A stretch of DNA of 64,000 nucleotides from Ganoderma boninense (taxonomy: Eukaryota > Basidiomycota > Agaricomycetes > Polyporales > Polyporaceae). Shown here in pieces: positions 1-10,850 of this stretch (position 1 is the first letter of the stretch; every line of letters begins with the position of its first letter). Location of the stretch: NCBI GenBank assembly GCA_002900995.3, contig CM035309.1, positions 1,370,389 through 1,434,388 on the forward strand, written 5' to 3'. The notes beneath the pieces were generated by a model. The model saw only the letters and a program-made list of their open reading frames with translations. It was not told the origin of the DNA and did not search any database. The translations under genes were made by a program, and so were the position numbers.

Positions 1-1281
1 AGAAAAATACCGCTACATCCATGTGCGCCACATGAATGTATGAGTTCCAAGATGACCCCTGAGTAAAAAATGCGGGGGACTGCCTGGGGACTGCAGTCTG
101 CGTTGAGCCGGTGCACATATGCCTGGCCAGAAGGTCCGTGCGCACGGCCCTCGACGCTCAGATGTCCTGGGGAAATATTTTATACATGGGCCACGACTCA
201 GTCAGCATGTTACTATTCATCCGGCGTTGAATGGGAACTTGCCTTTGGAAAAGGGACCGAGCAGGTCATGGAGGATCATGGTTAGGGCAGAAGTCGGCGA
301 GCGCCGCGGCTGCCTCGTTTCACGACTCACGAGGCAACACCAGCCAGGCCCTCAGGGCAGCACGCCGCTTAGCTTCACGTAAACCTCCTGTTGATCCTCT
401 TCTGCCAGTATCTCTGTCTCTGGGACTCTCATTGCTGTTTAATCTGGACGACGGGCTGCTGCCATGTTTTGACCGTCAATGTTTTAGCTCTCGCCGCGCC
501 AGGTCTGGGCAAGAGCGTCTCTGGCGCGATAGGCATGAAGACACGCGTTTCCGGCGTTTCAGGCCACCTACTGGGCAGGACGATTGTTCACCAAAGCACT
601 GCCTGTTCGTGGTGGCTGATAGGGATTCTGGGGCATGGAGCTGTGGATGTGGAGGGAGGGGCGGAGGGACGGGGTTGCTGGGAAGGGGGAGGGTGAGGCG
701 ATATCTGGATAGCAGTGGGCATTGCCGGGCGCATCTCTTGTCCCGTCCAGAGTCCATCGCCATCTGTGGGCCGCAAGGTGCGAATGAACGGTCTTCTTGT
801 CCAGAACGCGAATGCACTAAATGAAGTTCCCTCTTTGGTCGCCCGCCGTTCTCATGCTCCACGCCTGCAGTGAGCGTGGCCTCCATGCTCTCCTCCAAAG
901 CTTAGATGAACTGCGGTAGCGTGAGCTATCTCCTCAAAACCCCCAATCTCCTGCCTTTCGCTCGGATCGTACGCCCTTCCCCAGACATCTTCTCTCCTCC
1001 CAATTCTCACCTCCGCCCCACCGGCTCCTCAACATCTCAGTACGTTCTCAGCTGTCTCTTTGTGCGATAGAGTTCGCGACTCTAACCTTGACTATTGTCT
1101 CTCCCAAAGCCCATGAGTCTAGCAGCATTCCTTCCCCTGCGCTCCCCCCATCCCCATTACCGGTCACCTCCCGACGCCTTCTCCCCGCGCGTCAACTTCA
1201 GGTCAGTATTCCACACGTCTTATGCGGGCGTACCGAAACTGACGCTTACTCCGCCGCAGTCCACGTCCAGCATTGGCACCG
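1..1281. other. No gene recognised; promoter region of the next gene
   Basis: No reading frame here shows a recognisable domain or a chain of exons with matching splice phases. The longer open frames on both strands have biased, low-complexity translations. The last 350 bases before position 1282 are rich in pyrimidine tracts (C/T-rich around 950-1030 and 1130-1200), which is usual for basidiomycete promoters and 5' leaders. Confidence 0.5.
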
Positions 1282-4200
1282 ATGAGCCGCATAAGGATTG
1301 AGACCATTTCTAGGCGAACGACCGACCTCCCAGTAAGTCTCTCATAGACAAACGCTGTTACTCCGGTAGCTGAACTTATACGCACTCAAGCGCGATCCGA
1401 CGGATTGGGTGGACAAGGACTTGCTGTCGTATGTTCGATACAACTACTCCCCGATAGAGGCTGTGTCCTTGTCGGAAGTCATCGAGAGGGATCGACTGAC
1501 CCCGACCGCGCTGTGGTACCTTCAAGCTGAACCTGAGCAGCTCCTCGCGTGAGTTCTATGCCTTCTGTTCATACGATTCGCACCTGAATTGTCTGGTGGT
1601 AGGATTGCCGAGGAAGAATCTTTGCGAGACACCCTCCTTGGCCTAGCCCATTCTCTCAAACCTGCCGTGTCTCCCACTAGTCCCCGCATTCGCCACGTGA
1701 GGAGATTGTCCGAAGACCTCGAACGTCCTCCTCCTCCTCCGCCGCCGCCACCTCCCTCACCTCCAACCCCGGAGGAACCTGAGCTCGAGGAGGATGACGA
1801 TGTCGCCGAGAGCGTTGTCAGTGACTGGGCCCTCGACGAAGACTTGGATGGCAACGACGGCATGACACCCATTGTGGACGATATAGGCGATCTGACAGGG
1901 TCTGCTGCGCAACCCGAACCTCCGCTCGAGGGTTTGGGCCTTCACACCGGCGAGCCACACCTGGACAACACTACCCCGCCCCAATCACGGACTTTGCCTA
2001 CGGACGCTGACGATCTTATCAACCTTGAGGATGGTGCACAGCCGAGTGTACCTCAACAGGAAGCTACCGACCCGCACACGACCCTCACTGACACAGATGC
2101 GGCCGATGACCCTCCTGTGGAAGAGCCGGCCCCTTCGCAGGACGCGTCCGCGAACGCCCACGTGCCGGATGCCGCCGAAGAGAAGCTACCTGCAGCCACG
2201 CATCGCGCAGATCCCTCTCCTCCGTCGGACGAGCCTTCTGCTTCCCGGGGGGCTGGCGCTAGCATGCCCGCCGATCCATTCGACTTTGGTTCGCCCATCG
2301 AGGACGACGATCTCGGAAATCCATGGGCGGACTCAGAGGACACCTCAGAAGGCAACCCCATGCCTCCACCCCCTCCTGCAGATCCGGCGCGCACGGCCAC
2401 CCCTACCTCTGATTATCATGATGCGAACAGTATCCACAGCGAGGAAGGCGAGCGGCCTGAGGCAACTCCCACGGAGCAGGAATCTGAGCCGTCTCCGGTT
2501 CACGCCCAAGAGCAGGGTGGTGCTGCGACGCCCAAGGACGAAGAACAGCCTTCGACAGAGACGCTTCCTCCTACTGAGACTCCTGTTCAAACAGGGACCA
2601 CTGGTCCCGAGCACCCGACTTCTGGCCACGATGCACCGACGTCCGAGGAGGCGCAGCAGGAGAAGCAGCAAGCCCCCACCGTTGAGCCTCCTCCAGCCAC
2701 TGACCCCGTCCAGACCGCCCCCGCCGATGCCGATGCCGTTCAGACTGCACCTCCCCCCACCGATCCCGTACAGACCTCACCACCTTCCGTCACTGACCCC
2801 GCTCAGCCGCCTTCCATCCCACACTCCATTCTCACTCGGGTTGAAGAGACCGCCCCGACCCAGGAGGAACATGTCTCGCCTGCTGCAGCACCGCAGCGTG
2901 ACGAGACGACGCATGTGAACTCGAGTGACTCAAAGGACACCCAGGCTGAGGAGCCTCCCGTGCAGTTGACGACTGCGACTTCTGGCTTCTCGCCTTCCGC
3001 CCAGTCTCAAGAGACTGCTGAGGCTGACGGCGGCGAGTCTACTCATCTTGATGGCGAGGATAAACAAGTTGGCGAGGAAACTGTCCAACAAGTGGACGAG
3101 GAGACTGTCGGTAAAGCCGCCGAGCGCGAGAATGCGGCGACCGTCCCAGAGCCCACAACGACCGAGCCCGTTGAGACGACGGACCCGCTCGAAGCTGCCA
3201 AGGATATGCTCGACAACTCTCCTGCACCCGAAGAGTCGTCCGAAGGTGATGTTTCTGGTGTTCAGGCCAACGAGCAGTCCTCCACACCGGAGGAGACGCA
3301 AGCAGTACAGCCTGAGGCTGAGGTGACTTCTCATGCAACGCAGGAGGAGGGCAGGCCGGAGAAGTCCTCGGCCCCATCGGAAACCCCGGTCACGGAGAGC
3401 GTCCCTTCGTCCCCGCCATTGGCGCACACCACCACCGATCCTACTCCGGCGGTGACAGCAATGGACGCTCCGCCCTCGCCTACAGTCAGGCTTGCATCGG
3501 GCGTCGAGGCGCAGCTAATCGACCCCGACGCAGAATCGACAGAACGGGCCCCATCCGCGAGCCCTGGAGATACCCCGCCAAACGGGTCGTCCAGCCCGAG
3601 TGAGTCGCGCCAGGCAAGCCCTCCAGCTGAGGAGGCCGAGAAACCAGCCGAACCTGCTCGCGCTAGCACACTGCGTCCACCTCGCCCCTTGACCCCACTG
3701 AGAGAAAGGCTCCGGCTCCTCCGCGACTCAACATGGCCTTCGGATCCTTGTCAGAGGGATCGCGCTCCGCTAAGCCTTCCGCCAACCTGCCTTGGCAGCA
3801 TCATCCTCCAGCGTTCGGTTCTGCGTTGTCGCCTGCTGCGAAGGGCGTTACGTGGGGGTCAGCTCAATCTACTCTTCCCAAGAGCGCTGGCCCATGGGGG
3901 AAAATGTTCTCCTCCATGACATCCATCTTCAACCAGCAATCAGAACCTAGCACGCGCGAGTCATCCCCCGAAAGGGAGTCTCCCGCCACCCGTACGCCGA
4001 TTCCCCCTCCTGCTCGGCAGCCTCCTGCGGCTAGACCGTCGCCATGGGGCAAGAAGAACTGGTCTGCTGTCGCAGCCACCCCAACATCGAGCCAGCAACC
4101 ACTGAAGTCGAGGCCGCCTGCACCCGCGGAGCCGTTCGTCAATGTCAGCCCGGTCCAAGCGCCCCCTCCCACCGACACCAACGCCGACGTCAAGGCTGGC

Positions 4201-4897
4201 CGTCCAACGTCAGTTGCAGTGTCTGACTCGTCGCCCGCGAAAAAGTCTGCAACTCAGGCGACCGATCCAAGGGCGGAGGAGCTGACAGAAGGCATGTCGG
4301 ATAGCGTTCTCGTCGATTCTGGGACGCCCAGCGCTGGAAACGGCGAGCCGGCCCGAGAGACCGAGGGCAGCCAGAATGTCGTCCCCAATCAAGGCGACTT
4401 GCCAGATGCGGGTAGTCCTAGAGGAGAAGACCAGAACAAAGACGCTGAAGATGAAGACGTGGTCAATATCACTGCTGACGACATCGCCGGCGCTGAGAAG
4501 GATGCCGAGTCGGAATCTCGGCGTCAGGAGGGCGCGATAGGTGGAGGGGATGACGACGACGACGACGATGCACCTCTCGACCGCCGGTTAGCGCGCGTTC
4601 GCCAGGTCACTGGAGACTCCATATCCAGCGCAGTTACATCGGACACTGAGAATCAAGGCGACGAGGATCAACCTGGTCGGCGCACAGGTCTGCGACCAAA
4701 ACTCCAGACATCTGGCTTGCCTAGTGAGCCTGATGGCGATCGGCTCACCCGCTGTCGAGAGCCCTGTCGTAGGAGTCAGTTCCATGTGTCTTCCGCATTG
4801 CGGTTTCGCATCACTGTACTCACGTAATTCCGCCCCGCAGACTCCTACGTCGAAAGCAAAGAAACGGAAGAACAAGAAGAAGAAGGGTGGTCAGTGA
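1282..4897 (+). CDS. Large acidic, proline/glutamate/threonine-rich protein of unknown function
   Basis: The start is the ATG at 1282. Exon 1 (1282-1332), exon 2 (1370-1548) and exon 3 (from 1603) join in phase across two GT-AG introns and give a compact N-terminus that includes RDPTDWVDKDLLSYVRYN. After that the protein is low complexity for over 900 residues: a run of ten prolines, many Glu/Asp/Thr/Pro repeats and an all-acidic DDDDDDD stretch near 4552-4569. The frame used up to about 3705 passes into another frame from about 3706, where the sequence still reads naturally, so a one-base indel or an unseen intron lies there. The last exon is probably 4841-4897, ending in a lysine-rich tail (KKRKNKKKKGG), but its donor is unclear; otherwise the frame stops at 4827. 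No catalytic domain was seen. An intrinsically disordered nuclear or scaffold protein is only a guess. Confidence 0.7.
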
Positions 4898-5443
4898 GCG
4901 TTGTATGTTTTATCTCTGTAGACGTTTGATGCTGTATTTTCACATTTACTATTCCTGTATGTTGTATCTTCTGTACGCTGCTCGTTCATGATACCCTCCC
5001 CTCCGCCGTCGTCACATTACTTGTCCATATGTATATGTCTCAATGCAACCATACTCTACGCTATGCTAGGAATAATACTTTTATAAATTTCGCATCGTCA
5101 ATATTCCTCGAGCTCACGCCTCCTGTCCGCGGGACTTATCTCACATCCACTTCGATGTTCCAGGAATTGGCACTGGAACCTGAAGCCTGCCACGGAACTG
5201 TATACATCTTCCATAACGATTGACGTTGCGCAGTTTCAAGAACAGAGCTACGGTCAGCGAACGTTCATAAAGCCCCCTTATGAACTTCCCCAAGGAATAA
5301 ATCGGGGTCAGAGATGACGTTCACCCTGTTCTCGAGATGACAGTTGAGGTTTAGTCGTATAGCGGTTGTTCCGATATATTAGTACATGGGGGGGGTTAGG
5401 GATCAACGAAAAATATCCAAAGTACAAAAGGGCGATGCATTAA
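4898..5443. other. Intergenic, convergent 3' ends
   Basis: This stretch lies between two genes that converge. It is AT-richer than the coding regions and holds a G-run at about 5389-5396. No coding exon was recognised. Confidence 0.5.
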
Positions 5444-7842
5444 CTAGCCAACGACGAACTCCTTGGTCTTGAAAGTGGTGATCAGTTTCATCGTCGCGTC
5501 ATCGAGGCCCAACATCTCCTGGACTAGCTGGGGAGGAGTCAAAGCCAACCACTGGACACAGAAATCAATAAGCAACGGTGCTAAAAATTTCTAACTCTCA
5601 CTCACTTGTCTCAAGCTGACGTCTTGAACGGTAGCTGGGTATGAATTGAGAAAATGATCAGTCTATATAAGCGTTTACGAGCAACGTCGACGTACGGGAG
5701 TTGAAAATCTCTAGGAAGTGAAGGGTGTCATTTCCCGTGTTTTCTACGTAATGCCCTGCAAGACGTAAGGACAGTAAAAATCGACCCTTCTCAGGAAAAA
5801 AACTAGCGACATACCCATCGAACCCGGGACGAATCCGATATCGCCGGCCTGTGGGATGCCATGCTCACTGAGAACCACCAGATTGGAGGGGTGGATGGGG
5901 AAACGGGCGCGTACCTGGTAGTTAAACGTCCTAGCCGTGGACGATCCCCCGAAGATCGTAACACGACCCGTGCCGTTACTGTATACAAGGGAAGATCCTT
6001 GTCAGCAAGGGCAAGTCGCAGCTTAAGGAATGGGGGAAGACACGCACATAAAGAAAGACCATTCGTCTTGAGTGGATGCCACTGTGTATTGCACGCCTGT
6101 GAGTAACTTATCCACGTGTCGTATCTAGAACTTACATGGAGTTCCCTGCGCGTGGCGTTAGTGCGGCGATAGAGGAGAGGACATAAATGCCAAGGCACGC
6201 ACCTCATAGCACCAGGCTCGACCGTCACTTCCATTGCGGAGAGCTGAGTCGCGACTGGGAAGGTCTTCTCGTCAACAATCTTAACTGTTCCGCCCGACGT
6301 TTTCTGGGCTTTGACTTTGGATAGAGCAAACGTGAAGGGGCTCGGAAGTCTCCCCTGGGGGTCTGCGGGGGGTTGCTGGTTAAGATTAGGGGGGGCTGGC
6401 GCGCATAAGTCTTCTCAGTACAAGGAAGGAGACGGTGCCCAGCGCAAGATACGTACTGCTTGGGAATATGTAAAGCTCTTGGCTGGGAACGTTGTTGAAG
6501 GCCGAAATACTGGTCTGGAAGTTTTTGGCGACGACTTCCTTGGGAACGTGCGACAGCCAATCAGTCAGCTGTACCGTTGTTGGCGTCAGTGTATCGATTT
6601 TACAGGTGGGCACTTCCTAACAAGGACTGACCGAAAACGTCGACTCATCGCTGAAGGAACCGTCGGGGAACACCTGGATGACGTCATCATCAAGAGGAGA
6701 ACCTTGTCCCAAATAATGGCTGCCTCACAAGCACGAACTCTGCGCCGTCTGGGTCCTCGTCCGTTGCTTGAAGACTGTGAGGCATCCCAGCTGGGAAGTA
6801 CCAGAGATCACCAGGGTCCTTGAAGATCGTTCATTAGCCATCATTAGTTGAGTGGCGATTGGAAACGTACCACATGCCCCACGAAGTTCTGGCCATCCGT
6901 ATTGATAGCTGTAACCTGGACGGACCCCTGCACTTCTGGCATCATCAACTGCATCCTGCATCACGGTAATGTATACACACCTTCAGAATATATGCCCACT
7001 GTAAAACACGATATTTATCAACGTTCGCGTCTTTGTGGGCGGACATGAAAGGTTACAGCACCTCAGAAGACTTGTGCCAATGGAGCTCCCTAGTCCCCCA
7101 TCATGAGTTCGTGAAACCTAGGCATATAAGGTTGTTGAAGTGTAAGCACTCACCGAGTAGCACCAGCCGCGAGGCGCATGTTCACACCAGCAATAGCTGC
7201 ATGGGACTTCAGCTTCTCGCCTATTGTTAGACAAGACACCTCTTTACTCACAATTCGAAATAGGCATGACGCCCTCTAAAGCAGATCGTCAGCGTAGGGA
7301 AAAGGTTTGATCGGGCTTTGGGTGGTGGGGCGTCCACACCTCGTGCTCAAGCAGCCACGAGTGTACTACATACCGTTTGCCTCGCGGGCCCAGCCTCCCG
7401 TCTGGAGACGGACGTGGCTCAGAGCGAACGGCCACTTTGCGTTCTGGCTATATTCGCAAGAGGGGTCAACATCCAGGGCCCAGGCACACACCAAAGTTCA
7501 AAGAGGCACTCACAACTCCCCATGGTCTGTCGTCGGCGGTGCCAGCAAGTCGGGGTTCTGCAGCTCGATGGCGACATTCTGCGGGCCGATCTCTTGCACC
7601 CCGAGCTGTCCACGGATGGGCTCTGGGAGGACGTTACTGTTGGGAGGGAAGATGACGTTGTTGGGGTCGTCGCTTGCGATTACGGCTGTCGAGTCTGGAG
7701 GCGGTATCACCAGGGTCGCAGATGGGGACACTCTAGCATCCGCGGACGCAGACACAGCTGCAGACTCGCTGGCTGCAGGTGCAGTCAGGGCAGTCCCGCA
7801 GAGAAGCGAGGAAGCAAGAGCGAAGAGGAGCGCGCGGGCCAT
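5444..7842 (-). CDS. Secreted oxalate decarboxylase (bicupin)
   Basis: Oxalate decarboxylase converts oxalate to formate and CO2 using Mn in cupin folds. Wood-decay fungi use it to control oxalate outside the cell or in the wall. The ATG is at 7842, followed by a clear signal peptide (MARALLFALASSLLCGTALT). The gene is split into many short exons. Joined in phase, they read FQNAKWPFALSHVRLQTGGW, then a first cupin with ELHWHKSSE and WAYIL (the metal-binding His, His and Glu), DPGDLWYFPAGMPHSLQ (fourth His), and LSHVPKEVVAKNFQ between the domains. The second cupin has EVTVEPGAMR, ELH, WH and DEWSFF. The protein ends in KTKEFVVG with the stop at 5444-5446. In the second cupin the metal site needs one extra base near 6074 to stay in frame, so one single-base deletion or a sequencing error is present. 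Family assignment is very secure; not every exon edge was fixed. Confidence 0.92.
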
Positions 7843-9579
7843 TGCAGATGCTGCAGGAGAGACCTAGCGGTAGCGAATCATTGCATTAGTGCTGAGGCCT
7901 TTATACCTCGAGCAGCGGCGGAACCTACCGGAGAGTTTGCGAGCTGAGGTGCCCGCCCATGGCACATGTCGCTCTCGGGTCCATTATTCGGGCTGCGTCG
8001 CCGGGGCACGGCGTATAGTATTGGGAGGTGCCAGGCTGGGTCATAATCGCGCTGGCTACGTTCAATTAGCCACATCGGGTCGAAACTTCGTGAACCGCCG
8101 AAGAACCATAGGCCACGGATCTCAAGATGCCACGTCCGTCAGTAATCCCCGGGATGTGATAGGATGCAAAGATTGAGGGTGCGGCGGGTCATCGCGAACC
8201 AAGTTGGCGACCGCGGCCCGCGTGATTGCAGGACCTTGGAGTATGGCCTCAGCACTCGCAAGGGGATCCGAGCGCAGACGAGTCCAGTCCCGCGGGAGAT
8301 GCTTTCCAGGCTCAGCCTAGCGAGTGTCATGGCCTCGGATACAGTCGTACGATTTAGATTGACGGCCCGCCTGGGACGAGTGGGATGTTTTGTCCCTTGA
8401 CTGAGCGCTGTTTGACATCGTCAGCGAAACGGGGGTTCGGTATACCCAAAGACGTGGAGTGTAACCCAAAGACCCGCATATATATGCTTGTTCCACGAGT
8501 CCTTTGGGGCACATCTTGAGACAAAAACTGTCCCATGCACCCGGCCACGGTAGGTCGTGGCCGTACCGAGGCAATTTTGCACACCCGAGCTGGCGTTCTC
8601 GCAACAGAAAGGCAACGTAAGGTCAGCCGAGAGGTGCAAACGAAATACCTAAAAAAGTGCATAACGCACCGAAATTCCGGGGTCCGAACCGCCGACGTGA
8701 CCTCATTCGTCCCCCTCGTGTGACAGCACATGGAAATCCTGCGGCACCGAAAACAGGGTAAGGCTCTCGGACGCCGTGGCTTACTTGCTCCTTGCGTTTC
8801 CCGGGTTCCCTCGCAATCAAGTGACGCTCGGCATCCCTCGGGAAGTACAAACAGTGGGATGAACTGTGTTGCATCAGCAGTCAATGCTTCGACGCCTAAC
8901 GTCGAGGATGGAGTGGGTCCACGTACCGCATTGTTCGTAAGCTAGAAGCGGAAATGACCCTGCTAACTCGCCGCTTTAGCTACCACTCGGGCTGAACTTT
9001 ACTAGAGGGACTCGATGAATTGGATCGCGGAATCGCCAATGAATACTTGCAGCATGTTACATGAGGAACCCCCAGTAAGCTATCTCTTCCGACGGCTTCC
9101 CATGCCGTCGCCCTTCCAACAACGGGAGGGTACAAGAATAGTGGGTCAGAGCCTCTCACCCACGGCACGATCTTGATAATCTTAGCTACGTCAGGGGAAA
9201 GTCAAAATCGTACATACATCGGGCCTTAGACTATGAGGCTTCGAAGACCCGACGTTGGAGCGACCTGAGCCGAAAGCGTCATCTTACGAAGTAATGGCCA
9301 GTTGAAACCGACTCACTAGCATTGGGCCATCGGCGAGTGGTGGGAGCTCACGAATGAGGTCCCGTTCGCCTGGTGGGAGAACCACATGAAGGTCTTGTTC
9401 AGCGGGAGAGAAATCTTGCCAACCCGCATGATGCGCGATGAGCTTGCATGAGAAGAGGATCCACGGGTGTGCGCTACTTGTGCGTATGCCGAGGTCAGGC
9501 GGGATCAGGAAGAACGTCGTAAATAGGTCATTTATTAAGATATGAACATCCAGACCGAGCAGCACCCTGGGACCCCTGG
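7843..9579. other. Long intergenic region; promoter of oxalate decarboxylase and 3' flank of the HIT gene
   Basis: About 1.7 kb without a recognisable gene. Open frames here begin with non-ATG codons or translate to arginine/cysteine-rich noise. A TTTATT at 9531-9536 (AATAAA on the minus strand) lies 44-49 bases past the HIT stop and probably serves as its poly(A) signal. The part next to 7842 must hold the oxalate decarboxylase promoter; no specific site was identified. Confidence 0.5.
9531..9536 (-). terminator. Probable poly(A) signal of the HIT gene
   Basis: On the minus strand this reads AATAAA, 44-49 bases downstream of the stop codon at 9580-9582, the usual spacing for a fungal 3' UTR. 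This is inferred from motif and position only. Confidence 0.45.
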
Positions 9580-10438
9580 TCAACAGGGGAAAATGCGGAC
9601 CTGAACACCTTTCTCCAAAAGGCGTACGGTCTGTTCGGCGTCAGCAAACCAGCTGAACCCTTTTTCGTGACCTTTCCGACCTGCTACGACCGGGTATTTG
9701 AGCCGCCGTAATAGCGAGCGATAAGGCAGCGCCTGCGCATGCATATGTAGGTGTGGGACAGATATGTAAGGGGGTATATGGAATCCAAGGCTGAAAAGCA
9801 TTGGTGTATCAGCGCACATTCGAAATGTGAAACCAAAGCACCTACCGTCTGAGATGAGGAGGAGTGTCTAATGAATCTAAAACCTTGTGACCGAGGTCTA
9901 TCATTTCCCTCACTGGCGGAGAAATCAGCATGCAGCTCGGGTGGAAAGGACCGATAAGTTACCCATCGGAGCGTCAGAGGGGTGCAACACCTTGACGCTT
10001 TCTGGTGCGACACAGTCAGAGGTTTTACATGCGGCAACACAATATAATAGAAATACCTATATGCCGTTTGGGGATGACTTGCAGATGGTGTTGGGCAGAG
10101 GGGTTAATGTCTGTAAATACTGCATACATGTCATTCTATGGAGATTAATGAGACATGGATCAAAGCGCAAAAACCGAACAACGTACCTCCCAAATAATGT
10201 TAAATCCTTTCTCCTTGGATGCACCACAAAAAATGCAAAACGGATGTGGTGACGCGTCAGGACAGAAGACTGACTCTTCCTCTACTACATCATCTATTAC
10301 TTTGGGGACCCTCCTTGTTGTTCTCGGAGAAGTAAATATCGTCCTGACGACAGAACACAGTTTCCGGTGTATCCATGGAGATTTATGGCATGACAAGTCA
10401 TCTATGATGCTGGAGGTGCAGGGTGTGTCGAAGCGCAT
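9580..10438 (-). CDS. HIT (histidine triad) family nucleotide hydrolase/transferase
   Basis: HIT proteins hydrolyse or transfer nucleotides through a histidine triad. The gene is hard to see because it is cut into about five short exons. Exon 1 (10187-10438) ends in FCIFCGASKEKGFNIIWE. Exon 2 (10057-10135) reads NDMYAVFTDINPSAQHHLQV, then IPKRHI. The next exons read ESVKVLHPSDAPM and VREMIDLGHKVLDSLDTPPH. The last exon reads LGFHIPPYISVPHLHMHAQA and ends in RIFPC. All phases match across GT-AG introns. HLHMHAQ is the HxHxHxQ triad, and the CxxC plus IPKRHI pattern is that of the aprataxin/HINT3-like HIT branch. The chosen start is the first in-frame ATG (10438); the frame is open further upstream but without an ATG, so an extra 5' exon is possible. 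It is divergent from UBP8. Confidence 0.88.
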
Positions 10439-10850
10439 TGAGTCCGAGGAGGATAACGAAAGAGAGTACAAAAGAGGCCGTGAGATCGTGAGCAAGATAT
10501 CATGCAGATGAAGGAGGCTAGTGAGGCCGTGAACGGTGTAAACGACCGAAAGCAACACGCCGCCAGCGATGTGGATGGTGGCGGGAGGCAAGACGGGGTC
10601 GACGCCGACGGAGGCGAGGCGAGCAGACGCCGAGGTGGCACAGGCGCTACAAGGACACGTGGAAGCGCTGTTTTGTGCAGACTCCGCGGCGCTGCCCAGT
10701 GGTTCATGCAGGGTTCACCCAAGCCACACCCATCCCTGGTCTCAACCATCTTTGTCTCCGCCTCACCTCCAACATCCCGGTACACAGCCTCGTCCGTTGC
10801 TCAAAGAGGCCCCTCCCTCTCGTGCTCGGCGGTTTTCCATTCTGTCGGGC
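10439..10850. promoter_or_regulatory. Divergent promoter region between the HIT gene and UBP8
   Basis: The start codons of the HIT gene (10438, minus) and UBP8 (10851, plus) face away from each other across 412 bases, so this segment must hold both promoters. Open frames exist on both strands here, so one or both genes may begin further into it. No specific binding site is claimed. Confidence 0.5.

Noticed and set aside
476..898. 140-codon minus-strand frame
   Set aside because: Composition is low complexity, with no domain or splice support.
8354..8884. 176-codon minus-strand frame
   Set aside because: It starts with TTG rather than ATG and translates to Arg/Cys/Thr-rich sequence without a domain; no exon chain supports it.
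9284..9583. 100-codon minus-strand frame just past the HIT stop
   Set aside because: It overlaps the HIT stop, has no domain, and is better explained as 3' UTR carrying the poly(A) signal.
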